Source: Mycobacterium sp. ACS4331
GTDB taxonomy: Bacteria; Actinomycetota; Actinomycetes; Mycobacteriales; Mycobacteriaceae
DNA length: 64,000 bases
Direction of reading: 5' to 3'
Assembly: GCF_001667265.1 (NCBI RefSeq)
Contig: NZ_LZHW01000060.1
Location: 1 to 64,000 of the forward strand
Part shown: positions 7,507 through 16,058 of the stretch, piece by piece
Layout of the letters: each line of letters opens with the position of its first letter
Position numbering within the stretch: position 1 is the stretch's first letter
Translations under genes and position numbers: made by a program
The notes under the pieces: model-generated
Databases searched by the model: none
What the model saw: the letters and a program-made list of their open reading frames with translations, nothing else
What the model was told of the DNA's origin: nothing

Positions 7507-8175
7507 TCAGGACTTCTCGGCGTCCTCGGCTGCGTCGTCGTCCTCGAGCAGGGCGGCGTGCCGCCAGTCGTCGGGCAGCTGCCGCGGGCCCTCGAGGTAG
7601 GTGAGCCACTTGTCGGCGAAGGCGCGGGTCTCCTGATGGCCCAGCGTCATGCCGAGGAACTCCTCCTGGACCAGCACCTGGGTGGCACCGGTCATCAGCA
7701 CCATCAGCACCGTCGGGGTGAACTCCTCGAACGGGACGTTGTATCGGGCCATCGCCGCGGTCAGCGTCTTGATGGTCTCCCGCCGGAAGATCTCGGCGTA
7801 CTTGGCGATCTCGGCCATCAACACCTTGCGGTGGTTGGCCAGCGCGATGAACTCCATCGTCATGGCCGTACCCGCGGGATCGGTGTTGAGCTCCCATAGG
7901 GCCCACAGCGGCTGTGAGGAGTTCAGCGCGGCCTTCTGATGGCGTTTCAACTGTTCGGCGCGACGCCGGAACAGTTCCAGGAACAGGTCGTCCATCGTGC
8001 GGAAGTAGTAGTGCACGAGCTGCGGCTTGAGGCCGGCCTTCTCGGCCACCCGGCGCGACGTGACGGCCGCATAGCCCTCGTCGCGCATCAGCTCCTCGGC
8101 GGCATTGAGCAGCACCACGCGATTCTTCGCATCCGGCGCGCCGAGCCTGCGCGAGGTGCTGGCCGGGGTTGCCAT
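7507..8175 (-). CDS. TetR/AcrR-family regulator divergent from P450 operon
   Basis: A 222-residue protein. The helix-turn-helix is AAVTSRRVAEKAGLKPQLVHYYFRTMDDLF, residues about 33-62, after a basic N-terminus (MATPASTSRRLG). The C-terminal domain is a helical ligand pocket of unknown specificity ending in an acidic tail. ATG 8175 has GGAGG nine bases upstream; a longer frame to 8250 would run toward the operator. It faces the P450 genes across a 22-bp palindrome at 8251-8272, so it probably represses itself and that operon in response to a substrate or CoA thioester. Confidence 0.85.
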   Translation of the reverse strand: MATPASTSRRLGAPDAKNRVVLLNAAEELMRDEGYAAVTSRRVAEKAGLKPQLVHYYFRTMDDLFLELFRRRAEQLKRHQKAALNSSQPLWALWELNTDPAGTAMTMEFIALANHRKVLMAEIAKYAEIFRRETIKTLTAAMARYNVPFEEFTPTVLMVLMTGATQVLVQEEFLGMTLGHQETRAFADKWLTYLEGPRQLPDDWRHAALLEDDDAAEDAEKS

Positions 8176-8250
8176 CAACTGTCGCCTCCGTCTTTCGTGA
8201 CCGGGCCATGGTACTGCCGGTCCCGCTTCCTTGACCGTGCGCTGGACCAC

Positions 8251-8272
8251 ATGCTAAGCAAGTGCTCAGCAT
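8251..8272. promoter_or_regulatory. 22-bp TetR-type operator before the P450 operon
   Basis: ATGCTAAGCA-AG-TGCTCAGCAT is a palindrome with one mismatch, lying between the divergent TetR (start 8175) and P450 (start 8300) genes. The AGCA..TGCT core is typical of TetR-family operators. It differs from the GAGAAT elements, so this operon seems to have its own switch. Confidence 0.7.
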
Positions 8273-8299
8273 ATGTCAGCCCATTGCAGGAGGTTCGTG

Positions 8300-9625
8300 T
8301 TGCCCGAAACCGATCACACGTCCGCATACGACACGATCGACTACTTCACGGACCCCTCCCTGGTCCCCGACCCCTACCCGTACTTCGACCACCTGCGGTC
8401 GAAGTGCCCGGTCCTGCCGACGTCGAACTACGGCGTCGTCGCTGTGACGGGCCACGAGGAGGCGTCGGTCGTGTACAAGGACGCCGAGCTGTATTCCTCC
8501 TGCATCGCGGTGGGTGGGCCGTTTCCGCCGCTGCCGTTCACGCCCGAGGGCGCTGACATCTCCGAGCAGATCGAGGCGCACCGCAGCGAGCTGCCGATGA
8601 GCGAGCACATGGTCACCATGGACCCGCCGCAGCACTCCCGTGCCCGCTCGCTGCTCAATCGGCTCCTGACGCCCAAGCGGCTCAAGGAGAACGAGGAGTT
8701 CATGTGGCGGCTCGCCGACGAACAGCTTGACGAGATCATCGGCAGCCAGACCGGCACCGTGAAATGCGAGTTCCTCTCCGAGTACGCCAAACCGTTCTCG
8801 CTTCTGGTGATCGCCGACCTGCTCGGCGTCCCCGAAGAGGATCACGAGGAGTTCCGCACCATGCTCGGCGCACCGCGCCCGGGTGCCAACGTGGGCTCGT
8901 TGGCGGGCGAAACCCTCGACCACAACCCGCTGGAATGGCTTGAGAACAAGTTCTGCGCCTACCTCGAGGACCGCCGCGCCAACCCGCGCGACGACATCCT
9001 CACGGGCTTGGCGACGGCCAAGTACCCCGAAGGCGACACCCCGGAGATCATTGACGTCGTCAAGAGCGCGACGTTCCTGTTCGCCGCCGGCCAGGAGACC
9101 ACCACGAAGCTGCTCAGCGCGTCGATGCGGCTGCTCGCCGAGCGACCCGACGTGGTGGAGCGCCTGCGCGGCGACCGCAGCCGGATCCCGAACTTCGTCG
9201 AGGAGATGCTGCGGATGGAGAGCCCGGTCAAATCGGCGTTCCGGTTGGTCAAGAAGGACACCACGCTCGGTGACGTCGAACTCAAGGCCGGCACGGTGGT
9301 GATGGTCAATCCCGGTGCCATCAACCGGGATCCGCGTCGATTCGACGATCCACACGAATTCGACTTCGAGCGCCACAACGTACGCGAGCACTTGGCGTTC
9401 GGCCGCGGCGCGCACTCCTGCCCGGGTGGTCCGCTGGCCCGAGTCGAGGGACGCGTGTCCGTCGAACGGATCCTCGACCGGATGACCGACATCCGTCTCG
9501 ACGAGGACAAGCACGGTCCTGAGGGGGCCCGGACGTTCACCTACGAGCCGACGTTCATTTTGCGCGGTCTCACCGAGATCAACATCGAGTTCACGCCGAA
9601 GTCCGTCGACGCCCCCGGCGTCTGA
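8300..9625 (+). CDS. Cytochrome P450
   Basis: A 441-residue bacterial class I P450. The I-helix oxygen-activation motif is FAAGQETTTK (Q replaces the usual acid or amide variants), the K-helix is EEMLRMESP, and the heme loop FGRGAHSCPGG has the cysteine ligand at residue 374. It would hydroxylate an alicyclic or lipid substrate with electrons from a ferredoxin. Start choice: AGGAGG at 8288-8293 lies six bases from TTG 8300 and three from the in-frame GTG 8297, so the true start is one of these. It is first in a P450-P450-SDR operon under the TetR operator at 8251. Confidence 0.9.
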   Translation: MPETDHTSAYDTIDYFTDPSLVPDPYPYFDHLRSKCPVLPTSNYGVVAVTGHEEASVVYKDAELYSSCIAVGGPFPPLPFTPEGADISEQIEAHRSELPMSEHMVTMDPPQHSRARSLLNRLLTPKRLKENEEFMWRLADEQLDEIIGSQTGTVKCEFLSEYAKPFSLLVIADLLGVPEEDHEEFRTMLGAPRPGANVGSLAGETLDHNPLEWLENKFCAYLEDRRANPRDDILTGLATAKYPEGDTPEIIDVVKSATFLFAAGQETTTKLLSASMRLLAERPDVVERLRGDRSRIPNFVEEMLRMESPVKSAFRLVKKDTTLGDVELKAGTVVMVNPGAINRDPRRFDDPHEFDFERHNVREHLAFGRGAHSCPGGPLARVEGRVSVERILDRMTDIRLDEDKHGPEGARTFTYEPTFILRGLTEINIEFTPKSVDAPGV

Positions 9626-9646
9626 GATCCCGACAGAAAGCAGCCT

Positions 9647-10825
9647 GTGACCACCACCGCCGCTGAGGTCTACTACGACCCCTACGATCTGGAACTGAAC
9701 AAGGATCCGTATCCGATGTTCGCCAGGATCCGCGAAGAGGCGCCGCTGTACTACAACGCGCAGCACGACTTCTACGCATTGAGCCGGTTCGACGACGTCA
9801 ATAAGGCTCTCATCGACCACGAGACCTTCATCTCCGGCAAGGGCGCGCTGCTGGAGATCATCAAGTCGGGCATGGACATCCCGCCGGGCACCCTGATCTT
9901 CGAGGATCCCCCGGTTCACAACATCCACCGAAACCTGTTGTCGCGCATGTTCACCCCCCGCAAGGTGCTGGCGCTGGAGCCCAAGATCCGCGAGTTCACC
10001 GCGGCCTGCCTGGATCCGGTCGTCGGTTCGGGCCGATTCGACTTCGTGAACGATCTCGGCGAGCAGATGCCGATGCGCGTCATCGGAATGCTGCTCGGCA
10101 TCCCCGAAGCCGACCAGCGGCACATCACCGACCACGGTGAAGCCACCCTGCAGAAGGAGAAGGTCGACGCCCTCGCGACGGGTGAGGTCTTCGCCGAATT
10201 TCTCGACTGGCGGGCCGAGCACCCGTCCGACGACATCATGACCGACCTGCTCAACGCCGAGTTCGAGGACGAGACGGGCACCGTTCGCACACTTCGGCGC
10301 GAGGAGCTCCTGCTCTACCTGACCGTCATCGCGACGGCGGGCGCCGAGACCACGACCCGGCTGATCGGCTGGGCCGGCAAGATCTTGGCCGAACATCCCG
10401 AGCAGCGCGCCGATCTGGTCGCCAATCCCGACCTCATCCCCGCGGCCGTCGAGGAGATCCTTCGCTTCGAACCGCCCGCCCTGCAGGTCGCGCGCTACGT
10501 CACCAAGGATGTCGAATATCACGGCCAGACGCTGCCCGCGGACAACGCGGTCCTGCTGCTGATGGCCGCCGCGAACCGGGACCCGCGCCGGTTCCCGCCC
10601 AACGGCGACGTGTTCGACATCCACCGGGAAGCCCGCCAGCACATCACCTTCGGCGCGGGAACCCACTTCTGCATGGGCAATGCGCTGGCCCGGCTCGAGG
10701 GCAGGATCGCGCTCGAGGAGATCCTCAAGCGCTTTCCGGAATGGGAAGTCGACTACGACAACGCCGAGATGTCCCCCACCACCGCAGTCCGCGGCTGGGC
10801 GTCGATGCCCACCCGTATCGCCTGA
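9647..10825 (+). CDS. Cytochrome P450
   Basis: A 392-residue P450 starting at GTG 9647, 21 bp after the first P450. The I-helix is ATAGAETTTRL with the canonical A-G-x-E-T-T, the K-helix is EEILRFEPP, and the heme loop FGAGTHFCMGN has the cysteine ligand at residue 342. The unusual EDPPVHNIHRNLLSR segment is the conserved C-helix region. Two P450s in one operon suggest successive hydroxylations or overlapping substrate ranges. No ferredoxin is in this operon; the nearest carriers are those at 26073 and 3113. Confidence 0.9.
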   Translation: MTTTAAEVYYDPYDLELNKDPYPMFARIREEAPLYYNAQHDFYALSRFDDVNKALIDHETFISGKGALLEIIKSGMDIPPGTLIFEDPPVHNIHRNLLSRMFTPRKVLALEPKIREFTAACLDPVVGSGRFDFVNDLGEQMPMRVIGMLLGIPEADQRHITDHGEATLQKEKVDALATGEVFAEFLDWRAEHPSDDIMTDLLNAEFEDETGTVRTLRREELLLYLTVIATAGAETTTRLIGWAGKILAEHPEQRADLVANPDLIPAAVEEILRFEPPALQVARYVTKDVEYHGQTLPADNAVLLLMAAANRDPRRFPPNGDVFDIHREARQHITFGAGTHFCMGNALARLEGRIALEEILKRFPEWEVDYDNAEMSPTTAVRGWASMPTRIA

Positions 10826-10843
10826 CCACTGAAAGAGGAGACA

Positions 10844-11689
10844 ATGACAGGACGACTCGAAGGCAAGATCGCCTTCGTCACGGGTGCCGCCCGTGGCCAG
10901 GGCCGCAGCCATGCGGTGCGGTTGGCCGAGGAGGGCGCCGACATCATCGCGGTCGACATCTGTAAGCCGATCCGGCCCGGTGTGGAGACCGCGATCCCCG
11001 CGTCCACGCCGCAAGATCTTGCCGAAACCGCCGATATGGTCAAGGGTTTGAACCGCCGCATCGTCACGGCCGAGGTCGACGTGCGTGATTTCGACGCGGT
11101 CAAGGCCGCCGTCGACAGCGGCGTCGAACAGCTTGGCGGGCTGGACATCATCGTCGCCAACGCGGGGATCGGCAACGGCGGCGACGTCCTGCACGAGACC
11201 AGCGATCAGGACTGGGACGAGATGATCGACATCAACCTCTCCGGGGTGTGGAAGTCGGTCAAGGCCGCGGTGCCGCACATCATCGCCGGCGGCAGGGGCG
11301 GATCGATCATCCTGACCAGTTCGGTCGGCGGCCTGAAAGCCTACCCGCACTGCGGTAACTACATCGCCGCCAAGCATGGGGTCGTCGGCTTGATGCGGAC
11401 CTTCGCAGTCGAGTTGGGACAGCACATGATTCGGGTCAACTCGGTGCACCCGACCCACGTCGCGACGCCCATGCTGCACAACGAGGGCACGTTCAAGATG
11501 TTCCGGCCCGATCTGGAGAACCCGGGCCCAGACGATATGGCACCGATCTGCCAGATGTTCCACACGCTGCCGATCCCGTGGGTGGAGGCCCGCGACATCA
11601 GCAACGCGGTGCTGTTCCTGGCCTCCGACGAGGCCCGCTACGTCACCGGTGTGACGCTCCCCGTCGACGCGGGCAGCTGCCTGAAGTAG
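10844..11689 (+). CDS. Mycofactocin-coupled short-chain dehydrogenase
   Basis: A 281-residue SDR. The nucleotide motif is TGAARGQGRSHAVRLAEEGA with the DIIAVDICKP acidic strand, then NAGIGNGG, an S-S-V-G-G segment, and the catalytic Y-x-x-x-K in NYIAAKHG. The GAARGQGRSHA motif, together with extra residues after the second strand (V-D-I-C-K-P-I-R-P-G...), marks the subfamily that keeps NAD bound and depends on mycofactocin as electron acceptor (carveol-dehydrogenase-like). It follows the two P450s, so it probably oxidises the alcohol they form. An AGGAG-like site precedes ATG 10844, and a hairpin follows the stop. Confidence 0.85.
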   Translation: MTGRLEGKIAFVTGAARGQGRSHAVRLAEEGADIIAVDICKPIRPGVETAIPASTPQDLAETADMVKGLNRRIVTAEVDVRDFDAVKAAVDSGVEQLGGLDIIVANAGIGNGGDVLHETSDQDWDEMIDINLSGVWKSVKAAVPHIIAGGRGGSIILTSSVGGLKAYPHCGNYIAAKHGVVGLMRTFAVELGQHMIRVNSVHPTHVATPMLHNEGTFKMFRPDLENPGPDDMAPICQMFHTLPIPWVEARDISNAVLFLASDEARYVTGVTLPVDAGSCLK

Positions 11690-11702
11690 AGAGCCGCCGA
11701 AT

Positions 11703-11736
11703 GCGAGCCGGGGGTACGGGAGGGCTCCCGGCTCGC
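11703..11736 (+). terminator. Hairpin terminator after the P450-SDR operon
   Basis: GCGAGCCGGG at 11703-11712 pairs perfectly with CCCGGCTCGC at 11727-11736 around a 14-base loop, 14 bp after the SDR stop at 11689. A nested GGGAG-GG-CTCCC is also possible. There is no T-run, as is usual for mycobacterial terminators. It separates the operon from the SDR at 11826. Confidence 0.6.
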
Positions 11737-11825
11737 TGACCTCTGACCGATGGGCCAGGACCGGATAGCTCGACGATCTCGGCAGTCTGGCCCGTGCCGG
11801 CGCAGCGCGAACTAGAGTCCGCCGC

Positions 11826-12629
11826 ATGGACACCTTCACCGGACGTGGCGTGGTGATCACCGGCGGCGCCAGCGGCATCGGCTACGCCTGCGCGCGGGAG
11901 TTCGCCGGCCGAGGAGCCAGGCTGGTGCTCGCCGACCGAGAGACCACCGCGCTCGATGAGGCGGTCGCGGCCCTGACGGCCGAAGGGCACGAGGTGTACG
12001 GGGTGCCGTGCGACGTGAGTAACGTCGACGCGGTCAACCACCTCGCCGACGAGGCCTTCGGGCTGCTCGGTTCCGTGCACGTCGTCTTCAACAACGCGGG
12101 GGTGGCGATCGACGGGCCCATCGCGGCCATGACGCACGACGACTGGCACTTCGTGCTCGACGTCGACCTGTGGGGACCGATCCACGGCGTCGAAGCCTTC
12201 CTGCCACGCCTCATCGACCAGCGTGAAGGTGGTCATCTGCTGTTCACGGCCTCCTTCGCCGGCCTGGTCCCGAATGTCGGCCTCGGCGCCTACTGTGTCG
12301 CCAAGTACGGTGTGGTCGCGCTGGCTGAGGTGTTGTCCCGGGAGCTCAAGGACTCCGGGCTCGGAGTTTCGGTGCTGTGCCCGATGATGGTGGGCACCAA
12401 CCTGTTTTCGACCTCGGCACGCGCGCGCGGGTACGACGCGCCCGATCAGCTCATCGAGGGCGAGGGCGTGCTCGACGTCGCCGAGGTCGCTCGACTGACC
12501 GCCGAGGCCGTGCTCGCCGACCGTCTGTATGTGCTGCCGCACGAGGCGGCGCGCCAGTCCGTCCAGCGTCGGTTCGACCGTATCGACTCGACCTTCGACG
12601 CCCAGGCCGCCGACGGCTGGCGGCACTGA
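11826..12629 (+). CDS. Short-chain dehydrogenase/reductase
   Basis: A 267-residue classical SDR. The nucleotide motif is TGGASGIGYACAREF with LVLADRE, then NNAGVAIDG, a catalytic Ser in TASFAGLVPN, and Y-C-V-A-K. The text VFNNAGVAI..PIAAMTHDDWHFVLDVDLWG is typical of the family that oxidises or reduces alcohol/ketone groups in lipid catabolism. It probably prefers NAD(H), given L-A-D-R at the end of strand 2. It lies after the hairpin at 11703 and has its own start ATG. It is convergent with the CoA-transferase gene, with a single base between the two stops. Confidence 0.8.
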   Translation: MDTFTGRGVVITGGASGIGYACAREFAGRGARLVLADRETTALDEAVAALTAEGHEVYGVPCDVSNVDAVNHLADEAFGLLGSVHVVFNNAGVAIDGPIAAMTHDDWHFVLDVDLWGPIHGVEAFLPRLIDQREGGHLLFTASFAGLVPNVGLGAYCVAKYGVVALAEVLSRELKDSGLGVSVLCPMMVGTNLFSTSARARGYDAPDQLIEGEGVLDVAEVARLTAEAVLADRLYVLPHEAARQSVQRRFDRIDSTFDAQAADGWRH

Positions 12630-12630
12630 C

Positions 12631-15045
12631 TCAGCGGGCGGCCTTCTTACGTCCGCCCATCGCGGGTTCGGTGCCGATCACACCGTCAGTCTCGAGTTCG
12701 GCGATCTCGGCGTCGGTGAGTCCGAGTTCGCGCAGGATCTCGCGGTTGTGCTCGCCGAGCAGCGGTGCGGGTGTGCGATGCGCCCGACCCGGCCCCGTCG
12801 ACAGCCGCACCGGCATCGTGCTGTGCGGGGCAGCGCGGTTGACCGGGTGTTCGACCGTTTCGAAGAACCCGCGGTGCGCCAACTGCGGGATCTCGGTCTG
12901 GCGGTGCGGCTGAAGCACCTTCGCGACAGGAACCCCTGCGGCCCAGAGTGTCTCGACAACGTCGTCGGCCGTGCGGGATCGGCACCACGCCGCCAGGTTC
13001 TCGTCGAGCAGGTCGTGGTGTCCCCGGCGGCCGGCAGCGGTGTCCAACTGCGGGTCCATGGCCCACTCCGGTGACCCGAGGGCCCCGCGCAGGGCGATCC
13101 ACTGGTCATCGGTGGCCACCGCGACGGCAACCCACGTGTCGTCCCGGCCGAACTCGTCGATACCGCGGACCTGGTAGATGTTCTGCGGGGCCGCCGCCGG
13201 ACCGCGGTTGCCCGCGCGCTGCAGAAGTGCGCCGTGTGCGCTGTATTCGATCACCTGCTCGGCGGCGATGTTGAGGGCGGCGTCGACCATCGCGGCCTCG
13301 ACGAGCACACCCTCCCCGGTGCGGCGCCGATGTTCGAGCGCCAGCAGCAGCGCGGTGAGCGCGTGGATTCCCGCGTTGGGATCACCCACCGAGTACGGCT
13401 CGTACGGTGTGCGGTCCGGATAGCCGGTCAGCCAACTCAGTCCCGCGGCGTCCTCGATGATGTAGGCGAACGCGGGATTGTCCCGCCATGGCCCGTCGAG
13501 GCCGAAGCCCGGCATCCGCACCATGACGATGTCGTCGCGCAGTTCTCGGACGTGCTCGAAACTCAGCCCGAGTTGGTCGATGACCCGAGGCGTGAAGTTC
13601 TCGACGATCACATCGCACGTCGGGATCAACCTGTTGAGCAGATCCCGGCCGGCCTCCGTCTGGAAGTCCAGCGTCACGCTCAACTTGTCGGTGTTGAGCC
13701 CCGAGAAGATGGGCGACCGCTCCCACCACTGCGGTTCGCTGACCGGGATCCCGGCGATCAGGCGTGTGCCGTCGGGCCGCGGCGTCGACTCCAGGTGGAT
13801 GACCTCGGCGCCGAGCATCGCCAGGATGTGTGTGCATGACGGACCCGCCCAGAACGTGGTCATGTCGAGTACGCGAAGACCCTGGAACGGCAGAGGATTC
13901 GGCGCCACCGACCGCGGCGGAGACGGCGCCGAACCCGCGGCCCGGTGGATCTCGGTGTGCTCGCCCAGCACGGGCGCGGCCGCCGGCGCCCGCAGTTCCA
14001 CGCCGTGCAGGCGGTAGGGATGGGTGGGCTGCAGGAATCCGTCGCGAGGATTGCGGGTGAAGCTGCCGCGTTCCTGGAAGTGGTCCATCGAGACGACGTT
14101 CTCGCCGTTGCCCACCGGCGCGTTGGGGATGCGGAATGCCGACGCGAGATCGCGCACGTCGTCGACCGATTCGCCGCGCAGCCACTCGAAGAGTTCGTCG
14201 GCGTGCAGGTTGGCCTGCTCGGTGATCGTCAGCGTGGCGTCCTCGTCGATCCACTCCTGATGCCCCGACATGGCACACAGGTCGAACCACTGCTGCGCGG
14301 TGCCGCACCCGAGCGCCACCAGTCCATCGGCGGCCTGCGCCACCCCGGGCACGGTGGGCCTGCGCTCGGTCCGCCACGGCCGGCCCAGCATCTCGAAATA
14401 GGTGACGGGATAGTAGGTCAGTCCGAGGATCTGAGCCTCGAGCATCGACAGGTCGACCAGCCGGCCACCTCCCCCGGCCCGCGCGGCAAGGGTGAACGCG
14501 GCGGCATAGGCCCCGGCGATCCAGTCTCCGACCTGACCTCCGACGTGCGCGGGCGCGCGGTGCTGTTCCCCCCGGCCGATCCCCAGCACCCCGCCAGACC
14601 ACGCCTGCAGCGTGAATTCAGTTGCCGCGCGCTCACTCCACGGTCCATCGAGGCCGAACGGCGTGATGGCGGTGACCACCAGGTGCGGGTGGCGGGCGTG
14701 CAACTGGCGCGGGTCCAGGACAGGCAGCCCGGTCAGGGACGAACCCGGTGACCAGATCACCGCGTCGGCTCCGGCCAGCAGTCGATCCAGCAGAGCAAGG
14801 TCATCCGCGGCGGCCGGGTCCACCACGACGCTGTGTTTGCCGCCGGCGAGGAAGCTGAACAGCGGGCCACCGGCCTCGGCATCCACCTGGGCACCGGAGG
14901 CCGACCACGCACGCAGCGGATCCCCCTCGGGCCCCTCCACTTTGATGACGTGGGCGCCCCCATCGGCCAGCAGCCTGGTGCAATACCCCCCGGCGATTCC
15001 CGAGGACAGATCGACGACGGTGACGCCGTCAAGCGGTGCGGTCAT
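12631..15045 (-). CDS. Tandem CaiB/BaiF family CoA-transferase fusion
   Basis: An 804-residue protein made of two class III CoA-transferase domains. The first starts at LDGVTVVDLSSGIAGGYCTR and the second near residue 386 (FQGLRVLDMTTFWAGPSCTH). Class III enzymes use an aspartate that carries an acyl and then CoA. In the second half the S/A-M-x-D-A motif is intact (A-M-V-D-A, D588); in the first half the same place reads S-M-L-E-A, with E203. The family end signature PLLGEHNREILRELG closes the protein. It would move CoA between carboxylic acids or act as a racemase-like enzyme in the adjacent pathway. It lies five bases after the hydratase gene in a minus-strand operon that starts at 19625. 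Confidence 0.85.
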   Translation of the reverse strand: MTAPLDGVTVVDLSSGIAGGYCTRLLADGGAHVIKVEGPEGDPLRAWSASGAQVDAEAGGPLFSFLAGGKHSVVVDPAAADDLALLDRLLAGADAVIWSPGSSLTGLPVLDPRQLHARHPHLVVTAITPFGLDGPWSERAATEFTLQAWSGGVLGIGRGEQHRAPAHVGGQVGDWIAGAYAAAFTLAARAGGGGRLVDLSMLEAQILGLTYYPVTYFEMLGRPWRTERRPTVPGVAQAADGLVALGCGTAQQWFDLCAMSGHQEWIDEDATLTITEQANLHADELFEWLRGESVDDVRDLASAFRIPNAPVGNGENVVSMDHFQERGSFTRNPRDGFLQPTHPYRLHGVELRAPAAAPVLGEHTEIHRAAGSAPSPPRSVAPNPLPFQGLRVLDMTTFWAGPSCTHILAMLGAEVIHLESTPRPDGTRLIAGIPVSEPQWWERSPIFSGLNTDKLSVTLDFQTEAGRDLLNRLIPTCDVIVENFTPRVIDQLGLSFEHVRELRDDIVMVRMPGFGLDGPWRDNPAFAYIIEDAAGLSWLTGYPDRTPYEPYSVGDPNAGIHALTALLLALEHRRRTGEGVLVEAAMVDAALNIAAEQVIEYSAHGALLQRAGNRGPAAAPQNIYQVRGIDEFGRDDTWVAVAVATDDQWIALRGALGSPEWAMDPQLDTAAGRRGHHDLLDENLAAWCRSRTADDVVETLWAAGVPVAKVLQPHRQTEIPQLAHRGFFETVEHPVNRAAPHSTMPVRLSTGPGRAHRTPAPLLGEHNREILRELGLTDAEIAELETDGVIGTEPAMGGRKKAAR

Positions 15046-15050
15046 AGCGG

Positions 15051-16007
15051 TCAGGGCTTCGCGCGGTTCTTCTTGCTCAGACGGAACTCCGGCGGGAACT
15101 TACTGTCGTTGTCGTTCACCGCGGCCGACAGTCCGCTGTCGATCGACTCGAACATGTCGAGGTCGTCGTCGCTGTCGTTGGCAACCCCGTTGCCCATCGA
15201 CTCGAAGAACGCGCTCAGCAGGCTGCCCATGTACTCACCCTGCTGCTGCTTGAAGATCTCGAAGAACATCTTCTGCTGGAACACGGTGTCCACCGGGCGG
15301 TTACGGCTGCAAGCCACCGCGTACTTCTGCACCTCGTCCTCGAGCTCGTCGCGTGGTACGACCTTGTTCAGGAAATTGCAGTCGTACATCTCGGCGGCCG
15401 TGAACGGGCGTCCGGTGAACACCATCTCCTGGAACTTGCGCAGCCCCATCATCTGCACCCAGGTCCACATCCGCGGGCCCCACCCGTGGTACCGGAAGGA
15501 CGGGTGCCCGAAGAGCGCATCGTCGCTGGAGATCACCAGATCCGCATCCGCGCACTGGTAGAAATGCCAGCCGTAGCAGTACCCCTTGGCCTCAACGATG
15601 CTGATCTTCTTGAAATCCTGCAGCGCCCGGTTGCCGGCCTGGGAGTTGGCGTACCAGGACGAGATCGTGGCGCCGTTGCGGAAGGTTCCCTTCGGCGGGT
15701 AGGTCACCTCGCCGACGCCGTCATCCTCCAACCGGAGTTCGGCCAGGCGCGCCGACGGATTGTCATTGCCCTCCATGAACTCCGGCAGGTCGGCCCCGCT
15801 GCCCAGGTTGTCCCCGACGCCGCGGATGATGACCACCTTCACGTCGTTGTCCGCGTTCGCGGCGCGCAGCACGTCGGCATAGCGCAGGCGGGCCATCGAC
15901 GTCGGCGCGTTCAGGAACTCCGGACGGTTGAACGTGATGGTGGCGATCTTGGTCTTGGGATCCTTCTCGTAGAGGATGATCTCCTCCGGCGTTGGCCGAT
16001 CGACCAT
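15051..16007 (-). CDS. Enoyl-CoA hydratase/isomerase family protein, long form
   Basis: A 318-residue crotonase homologue, longer than the usual 260. The N-terminal core has ITFNRPEFLNAP and GVGDNLGSGADLPEF, the latter standing for the oxyanion loop. The second region (IVEAKGYCYGWHFYQCADAD) has G-Y-C-Y-G-W in place of the common G-x-x-x-G-G-G, so the active site is atypical. About 60 extra C-terminal residues include an acidic stretch (NDSDDDLDMFESIDSG). ATG 16007 has AAGGAG seven bases upstream. The reaction may not be simple hydration; hydrolase or lyase chemistry is possible. It is in the operon with the CoA-transferase and M24 genes. Confidence 0.75.
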   Translation of the reverse strand: MVDRPTPEEIILYEKDPKTKIATITFNRPEFLNAPTSMARLRYADVLRAANADNDVKVVIIRGVGDNLGSGADLPEFMEGNDNPSARLAELRLEDDGVGEVTYPPKGTFRNGATISSWYANSQAGNRALQDFKKISIVEAKGYCYGWHFYQCADADLVISSDDALFGHPSFRYHGWGPRMWTWVQMMGLRKFQEMVFTGRPFTAAEMYDCNFLNKVVPRDELEDEVQKYAVACSRNRPVDTVFQQKMFFEIFKQQQGEYMGSLLSAFFESMGNGVANDSDDDLDMFESIDSGLSAAVNDNDSKFPPEFRLSKKNRAKP

Positions 16008-16058
16008 CAACGGACTCCTTTGCAACAGTGGGTCATTGAACAGGCGGTGGACCCGGGC

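Noticed and set aside
8276..11878. 1200-residue open frame on the minus strand opposite the two P450 and SDR genes
   Set aside because: It is antisense to three well-supported genes, rich in Arg/Gly/His/Asp in the manner of high-G+C shadow frames, and shows no domain motif.
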